From Anisakis pegreffii (Eukaryota > Nematoda > Chromadorea > Rhabditida > Anisakidae): a DNA stretch of 64,000 nt. Positions 31,782-43,972 of this stretch are shown here, piece by piece; the first letter of the stretch is position 1, and each line of letters starts with the position of its first letter. Below the pieces are notes generated by a model. It did not search any database and was not told the origin of the DNA. It worked only from the letters and a program-made list of their open reading frames with translations. Made by a program: the position numbers and the translations under genes. The stretch covers positions 62,001 to 126,000 of the forward strand of contig JAPYMA010000858.1 in assembly GCA_035041965.1 (NCBI GenBank), written 5' to 3'.

Positions 31782-34700
31782 TGAAACAATAATTCTGAAA
31801 GCTCACGAGTCAACACTATAACCTCGAAAATGCATGCTTTCGATGAGAACTATCGTAAATTTTCATCCATGATTACTTTAATTTACCGCAATTCACACCA
31901 CAAAAAACTTATGATGTGAACTTCAAACCGATTAATCTGTTACGACATTCCGTTTACAAGCAATCAAACTTTAAAATTTCCGATCTTTACTCATGCATTT
32001 CATACCGCAACTGAGCATATTTTGAAAAACTCATTGACAATTCTCTGCAGATAATTTTATGGAGACATACTTTATGGAGACTACCCTCCGAATGAAATGA
32101 GTTTGGTAATCATTCAATTATCATTTTAAGTTGTTTATTTTAAAAGTTAAGAATTTAAGCCTCGAAAATTCCATTGCTAAAACATGATTTGATGACGCCT
32201 CGGACGTGCATTGTAATAATATGACTTTATAAACGCACATTATGAATAGATCACACTTTTTACTTGCTAATGATGTGAAAATTCGGATTTTGAACAGCAT
32301 CCATCTCGAATGAATTAGACTATGAGCAATGAATGCTGAGAAAGCCGAAGAGACATCAGTAAACAAGCCTCGAGGAACGGTGCTGATCTGCACAGCTCAC
32401 AATTCGCTTCTTGGTGAATGCATTCACTTCCATGGAAGGAAACTTATGGAGTGATGCTATGCGATATTTGTTCAACAACAATATAGTAGTGAATGAATAA
32501 ACAAAAATACGTCAGTAAATATGCGTAAGCTTATCAAATTGCTTCGAATGGTGACGTTATGATGCGATAAGAGATCTATCTATACGCATCGCTGTATGAG
32601 GGATGGAGAAGAAAAAAGACAGCAAATAAAACCAAACTCTCCGAATGCAATAAATACATTTCCTCTGCCGTGGTTGCAAACTTAGCTGGCTGGACAGCAA
32701 TTGAATGTGCAATGTTGAATACATTTGTGCTTAATACATCCACTGCCCATAGCCACTCCCCTCTAATACTGTCATTCAGTGTTGATATTTCAAACTTACT
32801 TGATCCATCCAGACCACTACTGCATCAATTTGCTGATGTCATTTCACTTATATAAGAATTTTGACACATCATTCATCCGGCAAGGACAATCTTATCACAT
32901 CATTGATCACCACTTGCTGAGTAATCTGATATCAAAGTGGTCATTTAATTTGCTTCCAGCGTTCCGTTTGAATGAATTTCTGTCTGCAGTGAATAATCAT
33001 TCAGATGAGAGCTTTCGCATGAACATGCAACGTGCCAGTAGTATCATTGGTACCAATGCAAAAGCGCAATATACCACTCAACAGCTTTATCAAGCACCAT
33101 CAATGTGCTATCGAAATGACTTTTAACGATTCAATTTCATGATGTCGAAAATTTTATTGGCAAAAAAATCGCATTGCGAAAATTTCAAGACGATTTTCTT
33201 AACAATAGCGATCAGCGAACATATTCAATAACATTTGACATTGATGAATCAACAAGCATTACGCCGAACCAAATATATTCATTGGATTTATGGAGTGCAT
33301 TTTGGTGAATTTGAAAAAAAAAAGATTTTCACGCTTCAAGTCATTCACATTATCACCTACGCATACACCTAGCAGTCATTAATCATTCCTTACGACTACC
33401 CTTGTTCTCTTGATAATGAATCATAAGAATGGCTCGCAAATGCAATATAGATTATGCATACAGATGCAGGTAAAAATAACAAAAGTTCCGCTTATATATT
33501 ATCGATGGACGGAGACAAGTTCCGTTTCATAACGGATGATCAATGACATCACATAAACGTGATTTAAATCACACAAGCAAGCAATACATTAAGGGTACCG
33601 TTTCAACCAAAAATGAATTTGAAGAATGTTTCTCAATACTAATTACAGAGGTGGACGCATGATCAGATATTCAGTAATAAACGGTCATCCTTCTGAGGAT
33701 AAAACACGTCAATAACCAAAAACATCATCTTCATCAATGGTGTGAATGAGTGAATGACTCATTGTTGATTATTGATGAAATTTGATCCGACTGTTTAACG
33801 TTGGTGTAAAATTTCATCATCTTGGTCATTTATGCGTAGAGACAACGAACGTACTTGGTTAAGAAAATTACGTCTATTCGTACTTGACAGATATCGCACC
33901 TGTGTGCAAGGTGATATAAATGAATGAAAAGAAGAGTGATATGGTGTGAATGGATGAATAACTGAATACGTATTCGATTAAATCCGAAGCCAAACACAAC
34001 ATCGGAACGAATTGGAATTAGAGGGATGAGTTGATTTCGGATTCGCTTCTGCTGAAATACAGTCAATTCATGCACACACCTGTACTTATGTAAGCGTTTA
34101 TTTCATGATACTCACGAAGAAAGGAGCAGTGGTTGTATTGATGATTAAAGTGGTGTTTTCTAGCGTTGTGCTGCTGACGTTGTGGTCACTTGATAAGAAC
34201 CTAGTCAACTGAATCGCTTACTCTTTGCTAATTTCTCTGAAACTGATCACCAAACAATGACTTAACAAGTAAGATTATGTAAAGGCATATAGAACAGACA
34301 ACGGAACATAATTCGAAGAACACCAAATCTCTTGAAATGGTTAAGTAAACGTAAATCATTCCGTGCAGTGTTTCGCCTTTAATTCTAATTAATTCATCAT
34401 AACGTTCCGCTAAAATATCACGAATAATCATTGTGGAAGGTGCGCAGATTGCTAAATTATAACTGAATAAATTCAGTGCTCTGTTGCCAATAAAATCAAC
34501 TGGGCGAATGGTCGTTCCACTCGATGAATCAAAATGTGATTCTTTGATGTCAACAGCAGAGTGCGATTGAGGTTATGTGAAGTCAGTTTCGGTGGAACTA
34601 TCACAATAACATAATGTATCATCAGCACCGTTCATCATTATTTATTGACTGTGAAACCGTAACAATTATCGTTCGTTTGCCGAGTTTTTCAATGCTATTG

Positions 34701-36012
34701 TGTGGAAAACATACTGTCAGTTGAATTCTATAGTATAAGTTTCACTGATTTAAGTCTGCAGTTCAGAATATTCACATGTTATGGCTGGTTGTGAGAAGGG
34801 CGAAATTCGATCGGATGAATTTGATGTCATGCTGAACTTTCAAGAAATAAACAACGCATGAAATTTAGAAATTTGATGAAAGACGTGCAAATTTAAAGAA
34901 ACATTTGAAACATTTGTAAATTTAATGAGAAAAATTTGAAGTTGAAAAATTTATGGGGAAATTTTGAAATTTCGAAAAGTATGTAGAAAATGTAAGTGTT
35001 ACCATATGATGCAAGTTGAAAGTATTTCATGTACATACTAATGTTAATTGTTTCTATGCAATGTTACTTCATAGTATACAATGTTGCTAATGCTAATACT
35101 ACTAATAATGGAAATGTCACTCTTACATAGGAGCATGTGAATTACACGATAAGCGTTTTCTATTCTAAATTCTATTAGAAAGCGAATGTCTAGAGAGTGT
35201 GTTCACGGTGTAGTTTGAACGATACTCGAGTGTGTTTAACGATCATACAAACGTCACATCAATAAATTTATCTGCCACGAACATTTGCTCCATCCTTTCA
35301 TTCTCATTTCAGCGAAAATACATTGATTTTATTGAAACATTCAGTAATCGTTTTTCTTGTTTACCTGCTCTTAATCTTACCGGATTATTTCCAGCTGTAC
35401 TTCATCACTCAATTTGTTCAACGACCAGACTGACTCTTTCTTCACTTACTTGAACTTTCTTTCCATCGAATCTTTTCATCTGCGGCAAAAAATCATCTCC
35501 ATCCCATCGATAGTTAGCACATCGATGTTTGAAAATCAAACAATCACATCTTCGAAACGTAGTAACTGTCGGAGAGGTAGAAGCTTACGGCTGGAAATGC
35601 TATTGTAAAGCATAGTTGAATTGATCACATTAAGAACAATGTTTACATAGATATTATAATACTCAGGCACAGAGACAAGTCGAGAATACGTCACACCAAT
35701 TCACTGATGATATAAAATTTATTTGCCATATCATAATCGCCTTTAAGGTAATTGCGTCTCATTTCGGTCGATGATTTATTTTGTTGGTGTGGTTATTATC
35801 GCTCTTTTTCGAATACAACCGGAACTGATTGCTGAAAATTTATGGACGTTTTCTGAGTGATTGTTTCGGTGAATAAAAACCAGAAATGAATTGTTGAAGA
35901 GTTTTCTGATGTTTCAAGTAGCATTTCATTATGCATTCATTTTTAAATACCGTCTAATTAGACTTGTTTGGCTGAATAAACAAGTTTTCATTCAGAATAT
36001 TGATCGCTTAGT
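31782..36012. other. No gene recognised
   Basis: Upstream side of the carboxylesterase. The longest open frames (32779-33126 and others) show no family motif. An AAATTTG-rich low-complexity patch occupies about 34,855-34,985. No promoter element can be named. Confidence 0.4.
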
Positions 36013-36332
36013 CTGGAGCTTCTCAATCAGGAGTGTTCGCACCCTTTGGGGGTGCGAGATACTATTCCAAAGTGTGCAATATAACATTTCATTTTCATAT
36101 ATTAATGTAGGCAAGGATAAAATTCAACGCATACATGTGTCTAATGTGCATATTTTTGAGAAGGGTAGAACGTACCCGAATGTCTACACCACAGACAATC
36201 ACTGTAGTTGATGAGAGATACAGAGGATGTTGTGAGGTGTGCAAGGATATTTCAACTATTGTTGTGAGGAATGCGAGGAAACATGAAAATTTTTCAAGAT
36301 GTGCGGGTGAGAAAAAAGGGTGAGAACCACTG
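36013..36332. mobile_element. hAT-like non-autonomous element (~320 bp)
   Basis: The right end is gagaaccactg, the inverted form of the cagtggttctc hAT end seen at 21024. The left end is a decayed version (ctggagcttctcaatcagg). Just inside it is a near-perfect hairpin, tcgcaccctttgggggtgcga, a hallmark of these elements. A 71-codon frame crossing it is chance. Confidence 0.55.
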
Positions 36333-36414
36333 TGTTAGTTTGATGACATCCGTTGCCGAAAAACAAATTTGGGCAAGTCAATACGTTTGACTATCTCGGG
36401 AATGGTTCCCGGAC

Positions 36415-36565
36415 ATTTTGCTTAAAGATGTTTTGCCTAAGGACAGTTTGCTTAAGAACATTTTGCCTATTAGACAAAATATCCATTTAAAACCGTCCGT
36501 TAGGCAATGTGTCTTTAGACAAACTGTCGTTGGGCAAAACGTTTTTAGGCGAATTGTCCGGTCAC
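36415..36565. repeat. Degenerate tgcctaaggaca-type short repeats in both orientations
   Basis: Strings such as ttttgcctaaggacag, gcttaagaacattttgcc, ttaggcaatgtgtctttag and gttgggcaaaacgtttttag alternate in direct and inverted orientation across about 150 bp. The segment is partly self-complementary. It is probably a simple dispersed repeat. Confidence 0.55.
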
Positions 36566-38082
36566 GCTCGGCGGCAATAGTCTCATTTTTACAAAGCAGT
36601 GTTTTTGTGTGAGCCTGGAGAAACCCTGTGACTATCCCACAAGTGATAATTTCGAGGTTATATCAGGAGATTTCTGATCGACTTGAAAGTGGATGTGCCG
36701 TCCATTTTATTGTTAACATTATATGTATATGTGCAAGTAAGTGATCATATTGGAGCGTATGTTAGAGAAATCATGCGTTTATTTCATTACACTACTTTTT
36801 CCCAAATGCAACCAGAATTCATGATAAAAGTGCGAATAGCGTTTCACTATCGATTATGCTTTAGATGAAATTCTATTTTATGAAATTATACTGAACAAAT
36901 GTGCGTTCAGTAAAACAGCTGTTTATCTAATTTTGTTTTTTTTGTTCGAAAAAATAGCCCTTCGAGGATCTCAGCACAGCCATAAGACGATACGAGCAGT
37001 TGTAATCAAAAGTTGAAAAATCTCCCTCTAAACTCATTCCATCGCCGTGCTAAATCAGTTTCAAATTAATTAACCACTTGTGGCTAATACGAGTTTACTG
37101 AGTTTGCTCTAAATGAATGACAATCACAAAGAACATTTATGACAATGATTATTCTTCGGTACTCTGTTCAACATCACTTGAAATCGTGTAATGCATCAAT
37201 TCCTTCAAAAAAGAGCTATTATTTTGATGATCTTTTTAGGAACACCTAATCCAGCATAATTCTCTGTGCTGATATAAGGCATAATATTGATGTTTAGCAC
37301 AATGACAAGGTCATTCATCTGTCGATTCCCATGCACTATAACACGTCAGTATGTCACCATCGCTAAATTCGGTTCAAATCATCACTTTCCCCGTATTCTA
37401 TCTTCCTCCACTTCATTCCGAATGGTAATTTTTTGCATATTGATTTGAACAGTAATAATAACGAATACTTCAATAATATCAAATTTCTGCATGTATTCAA
37501 TCTAATTATGACCAATCTGCGCACTATTTCGGTTGCAACTTAACGTTAGCACGGCAGCTGTCTCTACTCTTCAAATCCTATAACATCACATTCGAAATTC
37601 TGCAATTTAGTTGTTTCTTACTTGCGTATCCAACGGTTTTGTTTATGACCAATAAAATACTTCTATAAAAAGAAATGTTAGTGAATGCAGCCTAGAAGGT
37701 GTTCATAACCGTGAGGTACGGTGATAGATCATCTTTGGGTTTAGGATTAGGCTTTGACTCATACCGTGCTGGGGTATCTATTGAGCAAATAAGTGATTCT
37801 CCCGAATTAGGCTTAAATGCAGTCCATCGCCGTATCTACTCTGATTACTGCCACTTATTACTGGCTTCTCATGTCTGTCAGTACTTTCATTGTCTTTTCA
37901 TTTCTTTTCTTTTCTGCATATCAACGTTTGTGAGTAATGTCAAACGAGCATTTGGAATGCCCTTCAAATGCAAATCATCACGTCTTGTAAATTCAGTAAA
38001 CAAATAACACAGTTCTGTTTTGCACGGCTTGAGTTCTGCAGTGGGAACAGTCTGCAAACAATCTGTGGACACATTCATTGTA
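36566..38082. other. No gene recognised
   Basis: AT-rich sequence with short unassignable frames only. Confidence 0.4.
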
Positions 38083-38227
38083 ATCATTCCTATTGTCATT
38101 GTGATCATTACCATTATCATTCCTATTATCATTCCTAATCATTCCTATTGTCATTGTGATCATTACCATTATCATTCCTATTATCATTCCTAATCATTCC
38201 TATCATTCCTATTGTAATCACTCCTAA
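38083..38227. repeat. Minisatellite, 55-bp period built of atcattcct words
   Basis: The word tattgtcattgtgatcatt occurs at 38091 and again 55 bp later at 38146, inside an array made almost entirely of atcattcct/attatcattc variants. It is low-complexity. The minus-strand frames here are repeat peptides, not genes. Confidence 0.75.
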
Positions 38228-38687
38228 TAAAGAATTGATGCTCGATGAAGCCTGATAAGAAAAGCAATAAATTTAGATGTGAAAAACATGTTTGCCGAAA
38301 ACCAATTAAATAAGAAAATTAGATTCTGTAGAAATATTTGCCATATAATAACAAACATTTGATGACCATTGTGTAATGTTGAAATGGAATGCAAAAATTA
38401 ATCCTTTCCAAAATTAACCGCATTGTTTCAAAAATTTTTTTAGAAAACACGTTCATAAGTGGACATGAAAATATTGTTTTATCTCGTGAGGTTTCAATGG
38501 TTCAGCTCTCATTATATCGTAACATGTCAGTCATATCATATCATATCTGATCGAATTACCACCTGCCTCATTCTGTCATGTTGTTAACTTGATAGTTTTC
38601 AAGTTGTGCGCTGCAGTAAAACTGAAACATTGATATGCTTTGTAGAATCGTTTAAACATAATTGTAATTCAGCAACAAAAGCGCGAG

Positions 38688-41600
38688 ATGGGTGATGACA
38701 TATTGACATTATTCGATGCTCTGGGCATTGCTGGCAAATATAAATTCTGTATCGGTGCACCAGGTGCGTCCGATCTGAAGAAGGTGGCCGAGCTCATGGA
38801 GAGGATTTCGGCAAAGAGAATGGTATTTTCGTGTTCCATATCTAACCGTTCCAACTTATGAAACGGTGTTTACAACCTAATTCAATCAATTTTTCCATTT
38901 ACCAGCGTATTCAACCTGTTTGACATGAATTCTTATGAACGAATTGTAAGGAATTTTCAAGAGAAAATCACATTCATAATCTGGATAGAATGTTTTTCGC
39001 CATTCTTCAACTACTTCCACTCTTTGTTGCCATATTCATCCATGCTTTCTTGAGATTAGAGAAACTCATGCAATGAACTATTCCATGGCCTTTTTGCGAG
39101 ACATATCTAGGGTTCGTCTTTCTGCACTTCGATAAACTGCTTTCTTTATTGTAATTTTTGATTTTGTCTAGAAAATGATTTGCGAAGATTTTTTAGAATG
39201 AAGAGAAGAGCTCAGCTGGTGCTAGCTTGCTGCAGTACGGTGCTCCGTTAGGTGATCCACGATCGCTTCATGCCCTTGCTAATTTTCTTACCTCTGAATA
39301 TGGAATGCCCGTTTCGGAGTAAGTGATAAATTGAAAGAACAGTTTTTTTTTGTCATAGTCATTTCACTTTTGCATTTAATTAGTGTTAATTTTCTTACAG
39401 CTTACTTCTATGTGCATGTTTTCATAGCCATCTTCTCAGTACAACCCATTCTGCAAATTGCGTTGAACAGAAAGATCATGAACTATCTTTAAAGTGTTGC
39501 GATGCAACTGAAAAAGTAGAGAATAAATGAGTGTTTTATCAACATCAGAACCATGTGAATATTCTTTGAAACAGATCGCATTTGACGTACACGTCGGGTG
39601 CAACTGCGGGGTTTCTTCATCTCATAACGCAATTATTTCCAAATAAGTGTGACGTCTACGCCGAAGGACTCACGTACCACGTGGCACTACAGATGCTCAG
39701 ACTGCTGAATTTCAACATAAAATCAGGTTTTATCCAACATAAATCAAGTTGCTTTCTAATTACAGCGTCCTGTTGATGCGTTCAGAAAAAAAGTGATTAT
39801 TTGGGAAAAAATTTCACGACTGGAATTGAAATGGAACAGTAGCATTGAAAAAATTTTTATGTCAGTCAAGATTGCCGTTACGTTGGATTCATTTCAGTAC
39901 CTATTGAAGTGGACGGCATGAATTTGGAAAAACTAGAACAAATTTGGTCGAAGGACCTCAAAGAAATGACTTTGGAAGAGCAGTCAAAGTTGCCCTATCA
40001 AGCCATGCTTTACACTATTCCAACATTCCAAAATCCGACTGGCACAGTTCTTTCACCAGGTTGCCTATCCATTTATTTTCGGTTGAATGACGTATTTCGA
40101 TAAGTTGACTGTATGAATTGGCAATAAAATTATCATATTTTTCAATTTTCATTCATTGGACTTCTGGTGTGTGTTCATGTTAATTGTAATAATCATATTC
40201 GATGGTATTTATAGGTTGCGTGAGCGCAAGGATATTCGTGTTGAAATGCTGTAGTAGCATGTGATTATTCCGCGCTCACAAATTATGGGACAAATTCACG
40301 CAATCAATTTCATTTATGCTAGGAGAATTGCTTCTTTGAATTGTATTCTCAATGGATAATCAATCAGATTTCTTTCAGAGAAATGCGATCGACTCGTAAA
40401 GTTGGCACGTAAATATCATGTTCTCGTACTGAGTGAAGATGTTTATAATATCTTCTATTATGACGGCAGTGGAGCACCGCCAAAACGTCTGTTCGCTTAT
40501 GATAATGAGTAGGTTTGCATTTGGAAATTGGAATGTACCATGAAATAAAGCTTAATGTAGGTATTTGCTTGATGGAGTTCACTAGTGCGTCACAATTATC
40601 GTTTATCGTTATTATGGCGTCGTATTCGATGCAGCACGCAAGCTTATGTAATTTATAGAGGTGGTCTACAATCTGTTACATTTTATCACAGAAACGCGAC
40701 TGAAAATTATTGTTTCACCCATGATGTAACCACATTTCGAGATCTGCTTATGGCTTCAGCTGATGTAATTCGATGCTTTGAATAAATTTGTGCAATCTTC
40801 ATAATTCAGAACTGATCCGGATTATGGTATTGGACACGTGGTTAGTAATTGCACATTTTCGAAACTGCTCTCGCCCGGGCTACGACTTGGTTGGCAAGAA
40901 TTACCAATTCTCTTACGAGAAAATTGCTACGAAAAAAGGTTCGTTTAATTTCTCTTCCCCACTCCTCAATATGATAATACTCGAAATGAGGTACTGTCTC
41001 ATCACGTTCACTGCGATATAACATCGTTCAGTGCAAAAGTTTATAAAACCTGTGACTTAAGTCCTATCATAATATCGAGTGGAGGATTGAATCCAGTTAT
41101 TGGCGGGTGTGTTACGCTTGCTTTAGAAGATGGAAGTGCATCGAAGTTCATCGATGGGGTTCGACGGGAACATGCTGTTAGTTGTTGATGTTTCTGTACC
41201 GTCAAACGTCCAAATAAACACTTATCATTGTTTTCAATGTGTGTTGTTATAATAACGATGAATGGTCATAAATGTGATCTTAACCGATTTATACACTAGG
41301 TATCCACGGGGCAGTAACCTATGCAGTTATTAATGTAGCAATTAGGTGTATGACAAGTTTATGAAAGCAGAAATTGACTATGGAGAATTTTAAAAAAAGC
41401 TATCAAAAAGTTTCGTCATCTTTCACAGAAAAGGAGATATTTGTTGGATGGAGATATTTTTCAGTAATTCAGTTGGAATTTCGATCATTCATTCTGTCAC
41501 CCAATGAATCAGCGTGTTTTCAGAGAAAGATGCAGGTAACAGTCGATACATTAAATAAAAAATTACCATCCGGTTGCAAATTATACTATCCATCTAAGGT

Positions 41601-42328
41601 AGATTTTCTTGTTATTTTTCATGTTTAAAAAATTCACTCTCTCTTGAAACTGATTTGCTTACGATTAAATGTAACTCGTGCAATTGGTTGTTCCGTGCGA
41701 ACTACGTGGCTGATTATGGCAGAAGGAGTTGAAAAGGTTTGATTTTTATGGTATTTTTCAGGGCGGATACTTCTGCTACGTTCAGATACCCGAACGGCTG
41801 AATGCGGTGGACTTCGTAAAATACGTGAAAGAGAAATATAGTGTCATTCTACCGGAAGGTGTCAAGTAGGTTATGCATTGTCGTTATACTTTTTGAAGTT
41901 TCCAATAGAACGGTGATAACAGCAATGCTTAGCGCACTTCGTTGACTTAATATTTCTCTGACTTTAATGCTGACTCAAACAGTTCGTTTAAGCTGAGAAT
42001 GATTTTTTGAACGTTCACGTTTGCTCACCAGTGGAGTGAATGTGTTTCTCATAATCTCCTTTTTTTAATCAACGATACATTGGTATTCTGAAAAAAAAAT
42101 TACGCAGGTGTGAAAAGTTGTTCAGGTTTGGAAAACCAATTGAAAACATCTGATGAACACAGTCGATCGTATGTTCATTTTGATTTCAGGTTCGCTTCTA
42201 GTTCTGAGGATTACGTGAAGGAAATGTCGAACGGTTTTCGCATTTCAATTCCTTATCCAACATTCGATGAAGTACGTGACGGGATAAATCATATTTGTGT
42301 TGCGTTGCATGAATGTCTGCAAAAATGA
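38688..42328 (+). CDS. PLP-dependent class I/II aminotransferase (2-aminoadipate/kynurenine aminotransferase-like)
   Basis: Predicted 430 aa in 10 exons: 38688-38822, 39197-39318, 39575-39726, 39898-40059, 40379-40508, 40810-40938, 41032-41176, 41524-41598, 41762-41865, 42190-42328. All junctions are GT..AG and in phase. Fold-type I landmarks occur in order: an N-terminal [23 protein letters not shown] at about 92-96, PTFQNPTG with Asn182, DVY with Asp211 and Tyr213, [13 protein letters not shown] with the Schiff-base Lys252, and FRISIPYP with carboxylate-binding Arg402. The pattern fits the ARO8/LysN/KAT-II-like subgroup rather than aspartate aminotransferases, but the substrate cannot be read from sequence. 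No targeting peptide is evident. Exon 7 could instead start at a downstream acceptor near 41,063; the ttcag site at 41031 is preferred. The gene appears intact. Confidence 0.92.
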
Positions 42329-42589
42329 ATGCAGATTTCAAATCTTCAAAATGAATCTCCATTGTGATATGTTTACAATTTATTCATGTATCGTGATTTA
42401 TACATCGCTTCATGTATAATTTGTAATTTTTAAATGTTCTATTGCATGTTTTAAATGTTCTATTCTACTATAAAGGTTTCAGTAAATTCATCAATATGTA
42501 ATTTGTTCAAGAATTCATTCTCCTTCGCTAATCATCGAAGCCTAATTGGTGAATTTTTTGTGATGTTGTCCGTGCAAAGTGTAGTCTAG

Positions 42590-42975
42590 CATTCTCCTAC
42601 AAGAAGATTATAACCAAATCCATTGACCAATGCTGGTCTCATCTTCAACAAATGATCCTTTGCAACTTCAACCATATGAGTGTAGTATTTGGCGTTAGCG
42701 ATTTGCCATTTCCAGGGAATTCGAAGTGGATCACATCGGTGACACACGAAAAAACGATGAGCATGATTTTTAGCGGGTTCAGGTTGGTTTGGGCACCACT
42801 TTAGTGGCTCACCAATGCCTAAGCACTGGGCTAACCTCCGTCGATTAGCTCAATTAATCCACTTTTTATCCATAGTAACTAGTCGATCAAACGATGGTTC
42901 ATTGATACTTCTTAGTAGTAATGAAGAACAAACTCGCAAACATCCAACGTGTGTGGAATCCATCGGTTCAATTTC
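42590..42975 (-). pseudogene. Decayed mariner-family transposase fragment
   Basis: On the minus strand, pieces in shifting frames match the mariner catalytic region in order: FDRLVTMDKKW (family TCDEKW, first catalytic Asp kept, next Glu lost), NRRRLAQCLG, EPLKWCPNQPEPAK, then MRPALVNGFG. The next expected block, the HDNA-type second Asp, is missing. Stops and frameshifts interrupt it and no inverted termini were found. It is a dead copy immediately downstream of the aminotransferase gene. Confidence 0.7.
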
Positions 42976-43234
42976 TTAACTTTACCAATCTATCACAGAG
43001 GACGGCAGCCTCGCTCCGTGATTCCAGTTAGAAATTAGGCGATTGGTGATCGCCGTATGTTGGTTAGGGGTTCCCGAATTTCAATAATTGGAATCCCCAC
43101 CAGACAGTTGAATTACATATCATCTGCCCATAAAGCGTCCGCGATCCGATATATGTAACTGTGAACGGCCCAGATAGGAGATATCCCTGAAAGAACGCAA
43201 ATAACTACTCGAAAGTGGCTGCAAGGCGTAGTTC

Positions 43235-43285
43235 CTTGAAGGGGGTTGGTAAAAGAAGCCAAATTGCACTTTTGAAGCGACGCGG
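43235..43285 (-). repeat. Reversed short copy of the 13.7/48.9-kb dispersed repeat
   Basis: On the minus strand the segment aaagtgcaatttggcttctt followed by ttaccaacccccttcaagg matches about 48,917-48,960. It places related sequence outside both 176-bp arrays, in inverted orientation. Confidence 0.55.
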
Positions 43286-43511
43286 TCAGGTAGAGCAAAG
43301 AGAAAAAGAGATCCAATAAGGCGAATTAATTTATCGATGAGGCACAGGAATTTGACGTATTTCAAGACTACACCTGACCTGAATGTGTACATGAGGTGTC
43401 ATTGGGAAGAGAAATAAATTTTCCACGTTCAGACAAAGACTGGCTACAAGAATTGGCTCATTTATGGAGCAGTAAAAGTTTAACCAGGGAAGTTTCAATT
43501 AAATAAAAGTG

Positions 43512-43972
43512 ATGTGATCAATTGAAGTGGAAAAAGTGTCGGAACAGAGATTTGATCGGTCAATGCCAAGTAGTCCATTGGAAAGAGAATTGAATTCTCT
43601 ACAAGCACAGAAGGTTTCAGGAAAATTCATCATTTAGTTTTCGAAATTGTAACTTAAAAAGAACCTTCATAAGGAGAAATAATGCCTTTGCAAGCGATTG
43701 AAATGGAAAAAGTGCTGGAACAGAAATTTGATCGGTCAATGCCAAGTAATCCATTGGAAAGAGAATTGAATTCTCTACAAGCACAGAAGGTTTCAGGAAA
43801 ATTCGTCATTTAGTTTTCGAAATTGTAACTTAAAAAGAACCCTCAGTAGCAAAAATAATGCCTTTGCAAGCAATTGAAATGGAAAAAGTGCTGGAACAGA
43901 AATTTTATCGGTCAATGCCAAGTAATCCATTGGAAAGAAAATTGAATTTTCTACAAGCACAGAAGGTAATCG
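43512..43972 (+). repeat. 176-bp tandem array, left arm (about 2.6 units)
   Basis: The word aaggtttcagg/aaggtaat occurs at 43611, 43787 and 43963, exactly 176 bp apart. Each unit holds an uninterrupted frame: the full form starts ATGCCTTTGCAAGC and gives 36 codons (MPLQAIEMEKVLEQ... to ...LNSLQAQK), always followed by GT. The array edge (gatgtgatcaattgaag) is the same as that of the right arm at 48.7-48.8 kb, in inverse orientation. Confidence 0.9.

Noticed and set aside
37360..37390. ggttcaaatc as a tRNA B box
   Set aside because: No A box at suitable distance and no cloverleaf stems.
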